From Sedimenticola sp. (GTDB lineage: Bacteria > Pseudomonadota > Gammaproteobacteria > Chromatiales > Chromatiaceae), in assembly GCA_002869585.1 (NCBI GenBank), contig PKUO01000003.1, positions 62,001 to 126,000 of the forward strand: DNA of 64,000 bases, written 5' to 3'. How positions within the stretch are numbered: position 1 is the first letter of the stretch; the number at the start of each line of letters is the position of its first letter. The notes beneath the pieces were generated by a model, which did no database searches, was not told the origin of the DNA, and saw nothing but the letters and a program-made list of their open reading frames with translations. Shown here in pieces: positions 43,399-55,978 of the stretch. The translations under genes and the position numbers were made by a program.

Positions 43399-43405
43399 CG
43401 GCAAA

Positions 43406-43762
43406 TTACAGCAGATGCAGACCGTCGAACAGATCTGCTTCCAGAGCCAGAGGATCTATGCCGTCGACACAACCGAGATTGACCCGGTAGTGACCCGCCT
43501 TACGCGCCGTTTCATGGAAGGTGTAGATGCCACAGTTTTTGCAGAAGAAGTGCCGGGCGGTTTTCGCCCCAAACTGGTAAAGCCCCAGCGCACCTTCATC
43601 AGCATCGATATTCAGATTCGCTTCCGGGATCATCTCCGGCGACATCATCGCCCCCTTGCGCGAGCAGATGGAGCAGTTACAACGCAGCCCCTTTTCGATC
43701 GGCTCACACTCCAGCGAGAAACGTACCGCGCCGCAATGGCAACTGCCCTGATAGTTTGTCAT
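43406..43762 (-). CDS. GFA-family (CENP-V/GFA domain) protein
   Basis: A 118-residue protein with the zinc-binding motifs of the GFA family: GSCHCGAVRF, CNCSICSRKG and FFCKNCGIYTFH. Family members include glutathione-dependent formaldehyde-activating enzyme, but that activity cannot be assigned from sequence alone. It lies 27 nt downstream of rsmG on the same strand. Confidence 0.88.
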   Translation of the reverse strand: MTNYQGSCHCGAVRFSLECEPIEKGLRCNCSICSRKGAMMSPEMIPEANLNIDADEGALGLYQFGAKTARHFFCKNCGIYTFHETARKAGHYRVNLGCVDGIDPLALEADLFDGLHLL

Positions 43763-43789
43763 CTGCCTCTCCTCTCTCTGTCTTCTTGG

Positions 43790-44433
43790 TTACAGACGCT
43801 GAAGCCGAATCGCGTGGCGCTGGCCGTCTGTCTCGGGAACATACAGCTTTTCAACCTGGATTGCATAACCCGACTGTTCGACCGCGCGGATCTCATCCTC
43901 AGGCACTGTCCCTTTCATTGCCAACAACTGACCCCCATCGGCAATCAGACGGGCGGTCAGTTGTTCCATCCTGGGGAGTGGCGCAAACGCCCTGGCGGTG
44001 ACGGTATCGAAGGGATACTCCGGCCTGAACTCCTCGACCCGGCCGCGCACCACCTCCACATTCGCCAACCCCAGTTCATGCACCGACTGCTGGACGAAGC
44101 GCGTTTTCTTGCCATTGGAATCGAGCAGGGTGAACCGGACATCCGGCAGGGCGATGGCCAGGGGTATGCCGGGCAGCCCCGGGCCGGTGCCGACATCCAA
44201 GACCGTTTTACCCTTGATCAGCCCAAGAATGGAGTAGCTGTCCAGCAATTGACGCTCCACCATCTGCTGCGGATCACGAATGGCGGTGAGATTGAATGCC
44301 TTGTTCCATTTCAGCAGCAGGGCCAGATAGTCCAGCGCCTTCTGCTGCTGTTTATCCGACAGGGCTATGCCCATCGCATCCAGCCCGTCGGCAAGCTGTT
44401 CTTTCCACAGCGGTATAGGGGCTTCCGTCTGCA

Positions 44434-44434
<1 letters not shown>
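43790..44434 (-). CDS. rsmG: 16S rRNA m7G527 methyltransferase RsmG
   Basis: A 214-residue SAM-dependent methyltransferase with NLTAIRDP, the SAM-binding loop VLDVGTGPGLPGIPLA and VRGRVEEF. It methylates G527 of 16S rRNA. The ATG overlaps the mnmG stop (TGATG), the common gidA-gidB arrangement. Confidence 0.95.
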
Positions 44435-46308
<1,874 letters not shown>

Positions 46309-46506
46309 GGTTCTTAAGAATCTGTCTGCTAACAAGGCCTAACTATAGCCCAGGAGGCGCATTGTACCTCAGGAACCACCGATAAATAGAAGATCTTCTA
46401 AAGGTTATTGCCGGTGCCATTCAGGAAAACCTCCATTGCCCCTGAATCGAGAAAGGCGCAAGGTCTGGTAAACGCGTTTTTGACTGAAAAACAGACTGGA
46501 GGAGCC

Positions 46507-47007
46507 ATGCGCCAAAACACCATCACCCCGTTTTTGCTAGCCGTTCTGCTGCTGATCTCAGCTTTTATCTCCCAGGCCAATGCCAGCGATGACAACGATG
46601 GCGCGCACAAGGTGGTCTACCATGCCGATTTTGCCGATCCGCGCCGATTCAGTGCCATGCTGACCAGTATCAACAACATGCTCACCCATTACGAGAACGA
46701 GATGCTCGACTACGATATACGCATCGTTTTCGTCGCCCACGGCATACGCTACGTCACCGATGACAAGCTGACCAAGACCCCGTTCGAGGAGGATGCCGAT
46801 CTGGCCGAGCGACGCGCCAACCTGAAGGGACGGTTGATGAGCCTGCACGATGTGAAGAACGTCAAACTGGAGCTGTGCGATATCACCCGTTCGCAGATCG
46901 GTCTGGACAAGGCGAAGCTCTATCCAGGTGTGACCTCGGTGCCCTCCGGCGTGGTGCGGGTGGCCGAATTACAGCATGAGGGGTTTGCCTACATCAAGGT
47001 GGAGTAG
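46507..47007 (+). CDS. Exported DsrE-like protein
   Basis: A 166-residue protein with a Sec signal (FLLAVLLLISAFISQANA) and a DsrE/DsrF-like fold: KVVYHADF, the helix around INNMLTHYENEMLDYDIRIVFVAHG, and a C-terminal SGVVRVAELQHEGFAYIKVE. DsrE-like proteins handle sulfane sulfur or have unknown roles; this periplasmic version is unassigned. The ATG at 46507 follows a TGGAGGAG ribosome site. Confidence 0.8.
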   Translation: MRQNTITPFLLAVLLLISAFISQANASDDNDGAHKVVYHADFADPRRFSAMLTSINNMLTHYENEMLDYDIRIVFVAHGIRYVTDDKLTKTPFEEDADLAERRANLKGRLMSLHDVKNVKLELCDITRSQIGLDKAKLYPGVTSVPSGVVRVAELQHEGFAYIKVE

Positions 47008-47109
47008 TCTTCGTTATCGGGAAACCTTTTTCGGCGGAACGGGGTCAGAAACTGATAACCCCCTGTTAATCGGGTTGCAGCTCTTGCCCACGAACCGGAG
47101 AAGCATGTC

Positions 47110-47670
47110 ATGACACCCCTGACCCATACCCGGCGACTCTCTGTTGCCACTCTCCTGGTAATCCTGGCCATGCTGCTGCTGTTCAGCGGCCAGGTATCCG
47201 CGAAACACCTGGATACCAAACCAGCCCCTGACTTTCCGCAACGCGCTGCCGATGGGTGGATCAACAGCAGCCCGTTGACGATGGCCGGACTGGCGGGCAA
47301 GGTTCTGCTGGTGGATTTCTGGACCTTTGACTGCTGGAACTGCTACCGCTCCTTCCCCTGGCTGAAAGGGGTCGAAAGACAATTCGAAGAGACCGATTTC
47401 CAGGTCATTGGCGTCCACAGTCCCGAATTCGAACATGAACGCGACCTGGACAAGGTACGCGCCAAGGTTGCCGAGTTCGGGCTGGAGCACCCGATCATGC
47501 TGGACAACGACTTTGCCTACTGGAAGGCGCTGGGTAATCAATACTGGCCAAGCTATTACCTGATCGACAAACAGGGACGCCTGCGCTACAGCTTTATCGG
47601 CGAAACCCACGCCAACACAGGTCAGGCCCAAGCCATCGAAACCGCAATCAAGGCTCTCCTGGCGGAGTAA
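47110..47670 (+). CDS. Exported thioredoxin-like protein with CWNC site
   Basis: A 186-residue protein with an N-terminal signal or anchor (ATLLVILAMLLLFSGQVSA) and a redoxin/TlpA-type domain whose active site is FWTFDCWNCYRS. This resembles the C-terminal domain of DipZ-type proteins (FWTYSCINC). It probably acts as a periplasmic thiol-disulfide or peroxide-related protein. It lies about 100 nt after the DsrE-like gene and may be co-transcribed. Confidence 0.82.
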   Translation: MTPLTHTRRLSVATLLVILAMLLLFSGQVSAKHLDTKPAPDFPQRAADGWINSSPLTMAGLAGKVLLVDFWTFDCWNCYRSFPWLKGVERQFEETDFQVIGVHSPEFEHERDLDKVRAKVAEFGLEHPIMLDNDFAYWKALGNQYWPSYYLIDKQGRLRYSFIGETHANTGQAQAIETAIKALLAE

Positions 47671-47757
47671 CCGCTCACTCCTGTTTACAGCTCCAGTGAC
47701 AAGGCCCACAATTCGCAAGCGATAACAAATACCCAGACTTGAATCAATGGAGCAGTA

Positions 47758-48675
<918 letters not shown>

Positions 48676-48688
48676 GGGAACAGCACCG

Positions 48689-49639
48689 GTGAAGCTTCGT
48701 CCTCCAGAACGTTTTCTGCGTCTGGCCCGTTCCCAAGGGCAATCGGCCGGCACCACTATCGGCGCGCGCAAGATCTATATCTTTCCCACCGGGCCGGGCC
48801 TGGTGTACGGTCTACTGATACTGCTGTTGCTGGCCGGGTCCATGAACTACGCCAATAACCTGGGCTTCATGCTCACCTTCCTGCTCGCTTCCCTGGGCCT
48901 GGTGGCGATACTGCATACCTGGCGCAATCTGCTCGGGCTGGAGCTGATCCCGGGGAGATCCGAGCCGGTGTTCGCCGGGCAGGACGCCCTTTTCGAAATC
49001 CGCCTGCGCAACAGCAGCAGCCACCCGCGCCCGGGGATTCGCCTGGAGATGCCCGGTGTTGAAGCGAGCGAGAGCGACCTTGAGGCCAACAGCACCACAG
49101 CCCTGCATCTCAGCGAACCCTCGGCCAGCCGTGGCCTGCTCAAGCTCGGGCGCTTCAGCGTCTCCAGCCGTTACCCCCTTGGGCTGTTGCGCGCCTGGTG
49201 TTATGTCGAGCTGGATGCCGACTGCCTGATCTATCCGCAGCCCGGCCCAAAAATGCCCGCTGCCGACGCCCCCGACTACTCCCATAGCCAGCAGGGCGAC
49301 AAGGGGGTCGGCGTGGACGATTTTGTCGGTATCCGCCTCTATCGCGAGGGGGATTCACCCAAGCATATCAACTGGAAGGCGCTGGCCCGGGAGCAGGGTC
49401 TGCAAACCAAACAGTTCGGCGGCGACCGCTCCGAGAAGCGCTGGCTCGACTGGGATTCCCTGACCGGGCTGAATAGCGAAGCGAAACTGAGCCGCCTCTG
49501 CCGTGGTGTGCTCGATGCCTGTGACGCACAGCAGGAGTATGGCCTGCGTCTGCCCGGCATCGAGATCCCGCCTGGTCGTGGTCAGCAACACCGTCATCAG
49601 TGTCTGCAGGCCCTGGCGCTTTACGGGGTGAAGGGATGA
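48689..49639 (+). CDS. DUF58 family protein
   Basis: A 316-residue membrane-linked protein: two hydrophobic helices (LVYGLLILLLLAGSMNYANN and LGFMLTFLLASLGLVAIL), then a beta-rich segment and the DUF58 hallmark GVDDFVGIRLYREGDSPKHINWKALARE. It starts with GTG at 48689 (GAGGGA site), 13 nt after moxR. The stop overlaps the next ATG by 4 nt (ATGA), a strong coupling sign. It is the usual partner between MoxR and transglutaminase genes. Confidence 0.9.
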   Translation: MKLRPPERFLRLARSQGQSAGTTIGARKIYIFPTGPGLVYGLLILLLLAGSMNYANNLGFMLTFLLASLGLVAILHTWRNLLGLELIPGRSEPVFAGQDALFEIRLRNSSSHPRPGIRLEMPGVEASESDLEANSTTALHLSEPSASRGLLKLGRFSVSSRYPLGLLRAWCYVELDADCLIYPQPGPKMPAADAPDYSHSQQGDKGVGVDDFVGIRLYREGDSPKHINWKALAREQGLQTKQFGGDRSEKRWLDWDSLTGLNSEAKLSRLCRGVLDACDAQQEYGLRLPGIEIPPGRGQQHRHQCLQALALYGVKG

Positions 49640-51609
49640 TCGGTGGTCTGCAACTGCATCTCAGCCGGCGTGAGCTGAATGCCCTGGCGATCGTGCTGTT
49701 TCTGGCGGTGGCCCCGCACTTTTTCAACCTGAGCATCTGGATCGGGCTGTTTTTCGCCGCAACCGTGGCGCTCCGCCTGGTCCTCAACCGCCAGAAAAAT
49801 CCCTTTCCCGGCCGCTGGCTGGTCTTTCTGCTGATGCTGATCGGACTGGTCAATCTTTTCATCCAATACCCGATTCCCCTGTTTCGCAGCGCCGCCGTGG
49901 CGCTGCTGGTGTCGATGCTCGGGTTGAAACTGCTCGAGGTGAGACGCCGGCGGGATCTCTATGTGGCGGTGTTCCTCGGCTACTTCACCCTGATCACCCA
50001 GTTTCTCTATCGCCAGGATATGCTGCTGGCGGGCTATGCCCTGCTGGTGGTGCTGGCGCTCACCGCGATTCTGGTCGAGACCAGCCGCCACTCCCCCTCG
50101 CGGTCGCTGCTCTCACCTCTCTGGCAATCCTTCAGCCTGCTGGGTCAGGCCATCCCGGTGATGATCATCCTGTTCCTCTTTTTCCCGCGGTTATCCGGCC
50201 CGCTATGGAATCTCGGCCTGGGCGAACAGAGTGGGGTGACCGGGCTGAGCGACAAGATTCGCCCGGGCAGCATCAGCCAGTTGTCCCAGTCGAAAGAGGT
50301 GGCCTTTCGTGCCCATTTCCAGGATCCGATTCCCCCGCCGCAACAGCGCTACTGGCGGGGCCCGGTGTTCTGGGACAGCGACGGCGTGGAGTGGGATCTG
50401 GGGGCGGAGTTGCAACCGCGCGCGCTGAGTCTCAGCATCGGCGAGCAGCAGATCAACTACAGCGTGATTCTCGAACCGACCAATCAGAAATGGTTGTTTG
50501 CCCTGGATCTGCCGGATCGTCTGCCACCCAGGACACGCGTCACCCCGGAGTTCGAGCTGGTTCGCGACGACCCCATCACCCAGCGCATCAGCTATCAGAT
50601 CAGTTCGCGTCCCGTCTACAACACCGGCGAGATCGCCGACGATGAGTGGATTCGCGGGCTGGCGCTGCCGGACAACATCACCCCACGCATGCAACAGCTG
50701 GTCGCGGACTGGAAAAAACAGAGTTCGAATACGGCGGGCATTGTTGACCAGGCGCTCGCCTATTTTCGCCAGCAACCTTTCTATTACACACTGTTGCCGC
50801 CGCTGCTGGGACAGAACCCGGCCGATCAGTTTCTGTTCGAATCACGCCGCGGTTTCTGTGAGCACTACGCCACCAGTTTCACGCTGCTGATGCGCATTGC
50901 CGGCATCCCGGCGCGGGTGGTAACCGGCTATCAGGGGGGCGAGGTCAACCCGATGGGTGATTATCTGATTGTACGCCAGTCCGATGCCCACGCCTGGACC
51001 GAGGTGTGGCTGGAGGGGCAGGGCTGGGTGCGGGTTGATCCAACTGCGGCCGTGGCGCCGGAGCGTATCGAGCGCACCTTCGATTTCGACCTGACCGGCG
51101 ACACCATCGGAACTCCGATCGATTTTAATCTTCAGGAGTCGGATTTCATCAAAAGCATCGCCCGGCAACTGCGCTGGGGCGCGGATGCGCTCAACACCGG
51201 CTGGCATCGCTGGGTACTCGGCTACACCCATGACCGGCAATCCCAGCTGATGCAACTGCTAGGTATGGGCTTTCTCAAGGGTCGTTATCTGGCCATTGGC
51301 ATGGTGGTTTTCACCACCCTGGTGATGCTTGGGATTGGCATCTATCTATGGCGTAATGGCCAGGAGAAGATCGACCCGATCAAGGCCGCCTATCTGCGCT
51401 TCTGCAGGAAATTGGCCAGGCGTGGGATAGTACGCCAGCCAGCGGAAGGCCCCAGAGACTTTGCCCTACGCGTCAACCAGGCAAGGCCCGATCTGCAACA
51501 ACAAACCGACCAGATCACCCGGCTCTATATCGCCTTGCGCTATGGCCGTGTCGATGCCCCGGAAAAACGTCAAAAACTGCAGCGGTTAGTGCGCGGCTTC
51601 AGGGTGTAA
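49636..51609 (+). CDS. TgpA-like membrane transglutaminase
   Basis: A 657-residue membrane protein: about six N-terminal helices (residues 10-185), a large periplasmic part with the transglutaminase core (RRGFCEHYATS with the catalytic Cys, SDAHAWTEVW with His, VRVDPTAA with Asp) and one more helix near residue 560 before a cytoplasmic tail. TgpA proteins are essential in some Pseudomonas. The ATG at 49636 overlaps the DUF58 stop. The substrate is unknown. Confidence 0.9.
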   Translation: MIGGLQLHLSRRELNALAIVLFLAVAPHFFNLSIWIGLFFAATVALRLVLNRQKNPFPGRWLVFLLMLIGLVNLFIQYPIPLFRSAAVALLVSMLGLKLLEVRRRRDLYVAVFLGYFTLITQFLYRQDMLLAGYALLVVLALTAILVETSRHSPSRSLLSPLWQSFSLLGQAIPVMIILFLFFPRLSGPLWNLGLGEQSGVTGLSDKIRPGSISQLSQSKEVAFRAHFQDPIPPPQQRYWRGPVFWDSDGVEWDLGAELQPRALSLSIGEQQINYSVILEPTNQKWLFALDLPDRLPPRTRVTPEFELVRDDPITQRISYQISSRPVYNTGEIADDEWIRGLALPDNITPRMQQLVADWKKQSSNTAGIVDQALAYFRQQPFYYTLLPPLLGQNPADQFLFESRRGFCEHYATSFTLLMRIAGIPARVVTGYQGGEVNPMGDYLIVRQSDAHAWTEVWLEGQGWVRVDPTAAVAPERIERTFDFDLTGDTIGTPIDFNLQESDFIKSIARQLRWGADALNTGWHRWVLGYTHDRQSQLMQLLGMGFLKGRYLAIGMVVFTTLVMLGIGIYLWRNGQEKIDPIKAAYLRFCRKLARRGIVRQPAEGPRDFALRVNQARPDLQQQTDQITRLYIALRYGRVDAPEKRQKLQRLVRGFRV

Positions 51610-51641
51610 CATTGACCGCACAGATCAATCCGGACCATGCG

Positions 51642-52601
51642 ATGAAATCACACTCACTGGAAAACTGGCAGCACCAGCACAACTTTTCAGCCGTCAATGA
51701 AAAGGGTGAACGACGAACGCTCTATGTGCTGATTCTCACGGCCGTCACCATGGTGGTTGAGATCATTGCCGGTTCGGTTTACGGGTCTATGGCGCTGCTG
51801 GCCGATGGTTGGCACATGGGCACCCATGTCGCCGCATTCATGATCACGATTTCCGCCTACCGCTTCGCGCGCCGCAATGTCGATAATCCAGCCTATGCCT
51901 TCGGCACAGGCAAGGTGAGCGTGCTCGGGGGTTTTGCCAGCGCGGTTGCCCTGGCTGTGGTGGCATTGATGATGATGCTTGAGTCGCTGTATCGCTTTAT
52001 CGAACCACAAGCGATTCAGTTCAACGAGGCGATTGCCGTGGCGATTCTCGGACTGCTGATCAATCTCATCAGCGCGCTGCTGCTAAAGGATGAGCATCAC
52101 CAGCCGCACGCAGACAGCGATGATGACGCACATCACCACCATCATCAGGATCACAACCTGCGCGCCGCCTACATGCATGTTCTGGCTGATGCCCTGACTT
52201 CGGTACTGGCGATCGTCGCCCTGTTTTCAGGCAAATATTTTGGCTGGAACTGGCTCGATCCGATGATGGGTATAGTGGGTGCGATCATCATTACCCGTTG
52301 GTCCTATGGACTGGTAAGACAGACCGGTCCGATCCTGCTCGACGCGAGTATCGAAAAGAAGTACCAGGCGGCGGTTGTTGAGACGCTTGAAACCGATGCG
52401 GATAACCGGGTATGCGATATCCACATCTGGAAGGTAGGGGCCAACCATTTCGCGGCGATAATCTCGCTGATGACGCACAGCCCTAAAGCAACTGAACATT
52501 ACAAGGATCTGCTCAAGGACTTTCATCGCTTATCGCATCTCACTATCGAGATCAATACCTGCACCGATGAGGCCTGTCTGCCAGGCAACCGGGCAACTTG
52601 A
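51642..52601 (+). CDS. Cation diffusion facilitator (DmeF-like)
   Basis: A 319-residue exporter with six membrane helices. Metal-site pairs are ADGWHMGTHV and HVLADALTS, and a His-rich loop (DDDAHHHHHQDH) connects helices IV and V. The C-terminal cytoplasmic domain follows (CDIHIWKVGANHFAAIISL). The HxxxH arrangement and His loop resemble DmeF-type cobalt/nickel exporters, but the metal is not certain. The ATG at 51642 is preferred to a TTG 30 nt upstream. Confidence 0.88.
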   Translation: MKSHSLENWQHQHNFSAVNEKGERRTLYVLILTAVTMVVEIIAGSVYGSMALLADGWHMGTHVAAFMITISAYRFARRNVDNPAYAFGTGKVSVLGGFASAVALAVVALMMMLESLYRFIEPQAIQFNEAIAVAILGLLINLISALLLKDEHHQPHADSDDDAHHHHHQDHNLRAAYMHVLADALTSVLAIVALFSGKYFGWNWLDPMMGIVGAIIITRWSYGLVRQTGPILLDASIEKKYQAAVVETLETDADNRVCDIHIWKVGANHFAAIISLMTHSPKATEHYKDLLKDFHRLSHLTIEINTCTDEACLPGNRAT

Positions 52602-52690
52602 ACCCGCTTCATCCAGTCGGTCGCAACGCGGTTCTGGTTCTCCACAGCAGAAAACCCTAACCACGTCTTGACCAGGATGATGGTTAGCGC

Positions 52691-52820
52691 CTAATCCAGG
52701 GGGATACGAATTTTCTGCCCGGGGTATATCAGATCAGGGCCCTTGATGACTTCACGGTTGGCCTCAAGGATTTGCCGATAAGCCGAAGCCTTGGGTGTCG
52801 AACTCAATCTGACGTCGGCA
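52691..52820 (-). pseudogene. Remnant of a LysM-domain gene
   Basis: Read on the minus strand, the frame ending at TAG 52691-52693 gives ASAYRQILEANREVIKG and then PDLIYPGQKIRIPLD, which is the C-terminal half of a LysM domain. There is no start codon or N-terminal LysM half; the frame runs back to the 3' end of the EamA gene at 52834. It is a truncated gene or the remnant of an earlier rearrangement. Confidence 0.6.
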
Positions 52821-52833
52821 CCTCCGCAACAAG

Positions 52834-53739
52834 CTACCCTGGCAGGGTTTTTGGCCGGAAGGCCGTGGCGAGAAAAATCCCGATAAAGATGGTTCCCATG
52901 CCCAGCAGATGGAAGAGGCTCAGCTTTTCATTGAGAAAAATAACGGCCAGGACGCTGGCGTAGACCGAGATCAGATTGCAGTACATGCCAGCCTGGTTGG
53001 CGCCACCCAGCGCGACCGCCTTGTTACAGAAGAAGTAGGAGAGAATGGAAGGGAAGATACCCACATAGCAAAGTATCCATGCGGTAGTACCGTACAGCTC
53101 CAAGCGCGCACCATCGCGGATATCCCACAGGTAGAAGGGAAAGATGCCGGCAATGCCCAGAAAGATCAGAACCAGCAACAGGCCCAGCTTGTCGACATCC
53201 GGCGACATGCGTTTCAGCAACACGGAATAGAGCGCAAAGCTGAACACGGCCGCCAACATCAACAGATCGCCCGGGTTGGCTTCAAGCCCCATCAACACCT
53301 GCAGATCGCCGCGCGAGATGATGATCACCACCCCGAGCAGGGCGAAGATTGCGCCCAGTCTCTGTTTTCCCCGGGTACGCTCCTGACCCAGCATCCAGGT
53401 CATGAGAAAGACCATCAATGGCATCGAGGCAGCAACCACGCCGACATTGATCGCCATGGTCCACTGCAGGGCGAGATACTGGAAGGTGTTGTAGACCGAG
53501 ACCGAAAGAAAGGCGAGCAGAAAGACCATGCCGAAGTTGGCCCGATAGAAGGACATGTCTTTCCAGGCCGCCTTGTAGGCAAAGGGAAACAGCACGACAA
53601 AGGCGATCACCCAGCGCCAGAAGGAGAGTTCCGTGCCGGAAAGGTGATCGACCGCGATCTTGCCGACCACGGCATTGCCCCCCCAGAACAGGGTGGTGAG
53701 TGCCAGCAGCACGGGTGGCGAGTCTTTAAGGTTCAACAC
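52834..53739 (-). CDS. EamA-family (DMT) transporter
   Basis: A 301-residue membrane protein with ten hydrophobic helices and two EamA halves (ALTTLFWGGNAVVGKIAV at the start, LGGANQAGMYCNLISVYASVLAVIFLNEKLS in the second half). EamA proteins export or exchange small metabolites such as amino acids; the substrate cannot be read from sequence. Confidence 0.88.
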   Translation of the reverse strand: MLNLKDSPPVLLALTTLFWGGNAVVGKIAVDHLSGTELSFWRWVIAFVVLFPFAYKAAWKDMSFYRANFGMVFLLAFLSVSVYNTFQYLALQWTMAINVGVVAASMPLMVFLMTWMLGQERTRGKQRLGAIFALLGVVIIISRGDLQVLMGLEANPGDLLMLAAVFSFALYSVLLKRMSPDVDKLGLLLVLIFLGIAGIFPFYLWDIRDGARLELYGTTAWILCYVGIFPSILSYFFCNKAVALGGANQAGMYCNLISVYASVLAVIFLNEKLSLFHLLGMGTIFIGIFLATAFRPKTLPG

Positions 53740-53774
53740 ACTCTACCCGGTAGACCAGCATAGGGAAACAACGA

Positions 53775-54884
53775 TCACTGGGCAATCTCGGCAAAGTCTA
53801 CCACCCTCGGTGTCAGCAGAACCGAATCGCACACCTGTTTGGGCAGACTGGCAATGCAGGCATTGAGATTATCCGTCAGGTCCTTTCCCAGTGCACCGTG
53901 CTTTTCCATGAAGAGATCCAGATCCCCGGCGATCTCATGCAGCATTTCGCGCACGATGGCATGGGTTGCCACTACCTGACCGGGATAGCGATCAAGAACA
54001 TAGGAGAAAGCCAGCGCCGTGTTGATGATCGACTGCACGGCAAAGCGGGGCAGCCCCAACTTCTGTGTCAGCTTGGCGAGATAGATGGCATCAACCACCG
54101 CATGGTGAATGCTGAACCCGGCATCCCAGATGCTCTCCTTGACTCCCTTGCGCATGCCCACATCCCACTGCCGCGTTCCCCCGGCGCCACCGTTGAGAAA
54201 GGTCAAAAAATCGGCCTGGGCATCGCCTCCGAGCTGATGGCCATTGAAATATTCACTGTGTACCGCCGTGCCGGTTGCGATGCCAACCAGGCCGTTGAAC
54301 ACCAGGCAGTGACCAATCAGCTTGGTGACCGAACCCGCCGAGGGCGAACTGCCGAAATAGCGGGGATGTCCCAGCTTCTGCAACAGCGGCTGTACACGTT
54401 GGTAAAGTGCTTCATCGCCACTGGCGAGAATCAGCATCCCCTTGGGGTCTGCACCGCCAAGCTTGGCGCCCAGGGGGCCGCCGGTCAGCGGATAGTTGGC
54501 GTAGCTGACCTTTTTGTCCCGGCAATAACGGCTTGCCGCTTCAGCAAAATCGGGACTGACCGTGGACAGATGCAGAATAAACGGCGAATCCTTGCAACGC
54601 GCCATGAGCAGTGACGCCAGTTCGGCAATCAGGGGAAGATCATCACCATTCTTGCCGGCACAGACCACAACGCCGTCGATATCACCATCGCCCACCAGTT
54701 GCGCAAAACTGTCGACCCTGGCAGCGCCATGGCGATCCCACTCTGCCCGGTACTGATCGCGCAGCCCGCCAGCGCTTCCACGGTCATGCACCCGAACAAC
54801 CTGGGCAACATCACAGGGGGTGAGATGTACCGCGGCGGGACCTGCCATCATTCCCAGACCGCCAACATACGCGAGCTTTAACAT
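53775..54884 (-). CDS. NAD(P)-dependent 3-hydroxyacid-type dehydrogenase
   Basis: A 369-residue cytoplasmic protein related to the 6-phosphogluconate/3-hydroxyisobutyrate dehydrogenase superfamily: N-terminal Rossmann segment AYVGGLGMMAGPAAVHL, GVVVCAGKNGDDLP, the catalytic-site region YPLTGGPLGAKLGGADPKGML and SAGSVTKLIGH (Lys). The ATG at 54884 has an AAGGA ribosome site and gives the Rossmann start. The substrate is not known. Confidence 0.8.
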   Translation of the reverse strand: MLKLAYVGGLGMMAGPAAVHLTPCDVAQVVRVHDRGSAGGLRDQYRAEWDRHGAARVDSFAQLVGDGDIDGVVVCAGKNGDDLPLIAELASLLMARCKDSPFILHLSTVSPDFAEAASRYCRDKKVSYANYPLTGGPLGAKLGGADPKGMLILASGDEALYQRVQPLLQKLGHPRYFGSSPSAGSVTKLIGHCLVFNGLVGIATGTAVHSEYFNGHQLGGDAQADFLTFLNGGAGGTRQWDVGMRKGVKESIWDAGFSIHHAVVDAIYLAKLTQKLGLPRFAVQSIINTALAFSYVLDRYPGQVVATHAIVREMLHEIAGDLDLFMEKHGALGKDLTDNLNACIASLPKQVCDSVLLTPRVVDFAEIAQ

Positions 54885-54984
54885 GAGATTTCCTTGTTGA
54901 TTTTTGGTGCGTCGATTGTTGGGTTGATGATAATGGAAGCGCCGCCAGGTTTCACCGCTATATCGGCCGGTGAATTCCTGCGCG

Positions 54985-55737
54985 CTACCGATCCAGGCGC
55001 GCCACGCGCAGACTGAGCGGCCAGGAGACGGGCAGGCTCGTGCTCTCTGCTGGCCAGGCATCACGCAGTGCCGGAGTGATCCCGGCAACGCCATCCCGTA
55101 CGGTCGACTGGTTAAAACGTTTCACCGCCGACCAGGTGTTCAGATAACCCAGCAGGTGCTCCAGACTCCACTCTGCGGTCATGGCGAATTCCGGTGTATC
55201 GATTTCACCGGCGGGGAAGGGCAGATCGCGGTATCCGTTCTCGACAAATTGACGCTCTGGGGGCCAGTAATCCTCCAGGGTCACCCGATAAAAGTGCTCG
55301 ATCACCCGATCAATTTCGGGCGTCAGGCGAAACAGGTTGTAGCTCCAGACCGCCAGAACCCCCTCTGCCTTCAGCACGCGTCTGACCTCGGTGTAAAAGG
55401 CATCCAGATCGAACCAGTGCAACGCCTGGGCGACTGTCACCAGATTCTGGCTGTCGTCTTCCAACCCGCTGTTCTCGGCACGGGCGATGCGAAAGCTGAT
55501 TTTCTCGTGCCGCGGCGCATTCTCAATCTGACTCGCGCTTGCATCCGTTGCCAGAACACGGTCGAAATAGCCCGTCAGGGCAACAGCCGCCTGGCCGGAA
55601 CCGGTCGCGCAGTCCCAAACCGCCGCATGTTCATCGACCAGGCTGGCGAGATAGACAAACAACTCCGCTGGATAGCTCGGGCGATAGGCGGCATAACCGC
55701 TTGATAGCGCGGAGAAATGATCTTTGAAATTGGTCAT
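54985..55737 (-). CDS. Class I SAM-dependent methyltransferase
   Basis: A 250-residue enzyme of the YcgJ/UbiE-type small-molecule methyltransferase group: FKDHFSALSSGYAAYRPSYP, SAM-binding loop VWDCATGSGQAAVAL, ATDASASQIENA, and VAQALHWFDLDAFYTEVRRVLK. No specific substrate is indicated. It is upstream of the dehydrogenase on the same strand, 100 nt apart. Confidence 0.9.
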   Translation of the reverse strand: MTNFKDHFSALSSGYAAYRPSYPAELFVYLASLVDEHAAVWDCATGSGQAAVALTGYFDRVLATDASASQIENAPRHEKISFRIARAENSGLEDDSQNLVTVAQALHWFDLDAFYTEVRRVLKAEGVLAVWSYNLFRLTPEIDRVIEHFYRVTLEDYWPPERQFVENGYRDLPFPAGEIDTPEFAMTAEWSLEHLLGYLNTWSAVKRFNQSTVRDGVAGITPALRDAWPAESTSLPVSWPLSLRVARLDR

Positions 55738-55833
55738 GACAAGGACTTCCGATTTGCTTCGCGTACTGGCCTGAACTCCATCCTAACCTGTTTCCTGCTG
55801 GTGGAGCGGGAAACAGCCCGTGAACTAAATGAT

Positions 55834-55860
55834 TAAAGTTTCTCACCGGTACGCCGAAGA
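55834..55860 (+). promoter_or_regulatory. Sigma-28 (FliA)-type promoter upstream of rhodanese-chemoreceptor genes
   Basis: TAAAGTTT at 55834-55841 and GCCGAAGA at 55853-55860 are separated by 11 bp, matching the flagellar sigma consensus TAAAGTTT-N11-GCCGATAA (8 of 8 and 6 of 8). It lies about 118 nt upstream of the exported rhodanese gene and upstream of the chemoreceptor. Confidence 0.7.
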
Positions 55861-55978
55861 TAGGATCAAGTGCCTGTCGTTTCGCCTGTTTGCACTGCTC
55901 TTGCTCTGAGGAACAACTCCTCCAGCAAGGGTCGATAACTATATAGAGCCATTAATTCTTCTGAATCAGGAGCATAGG

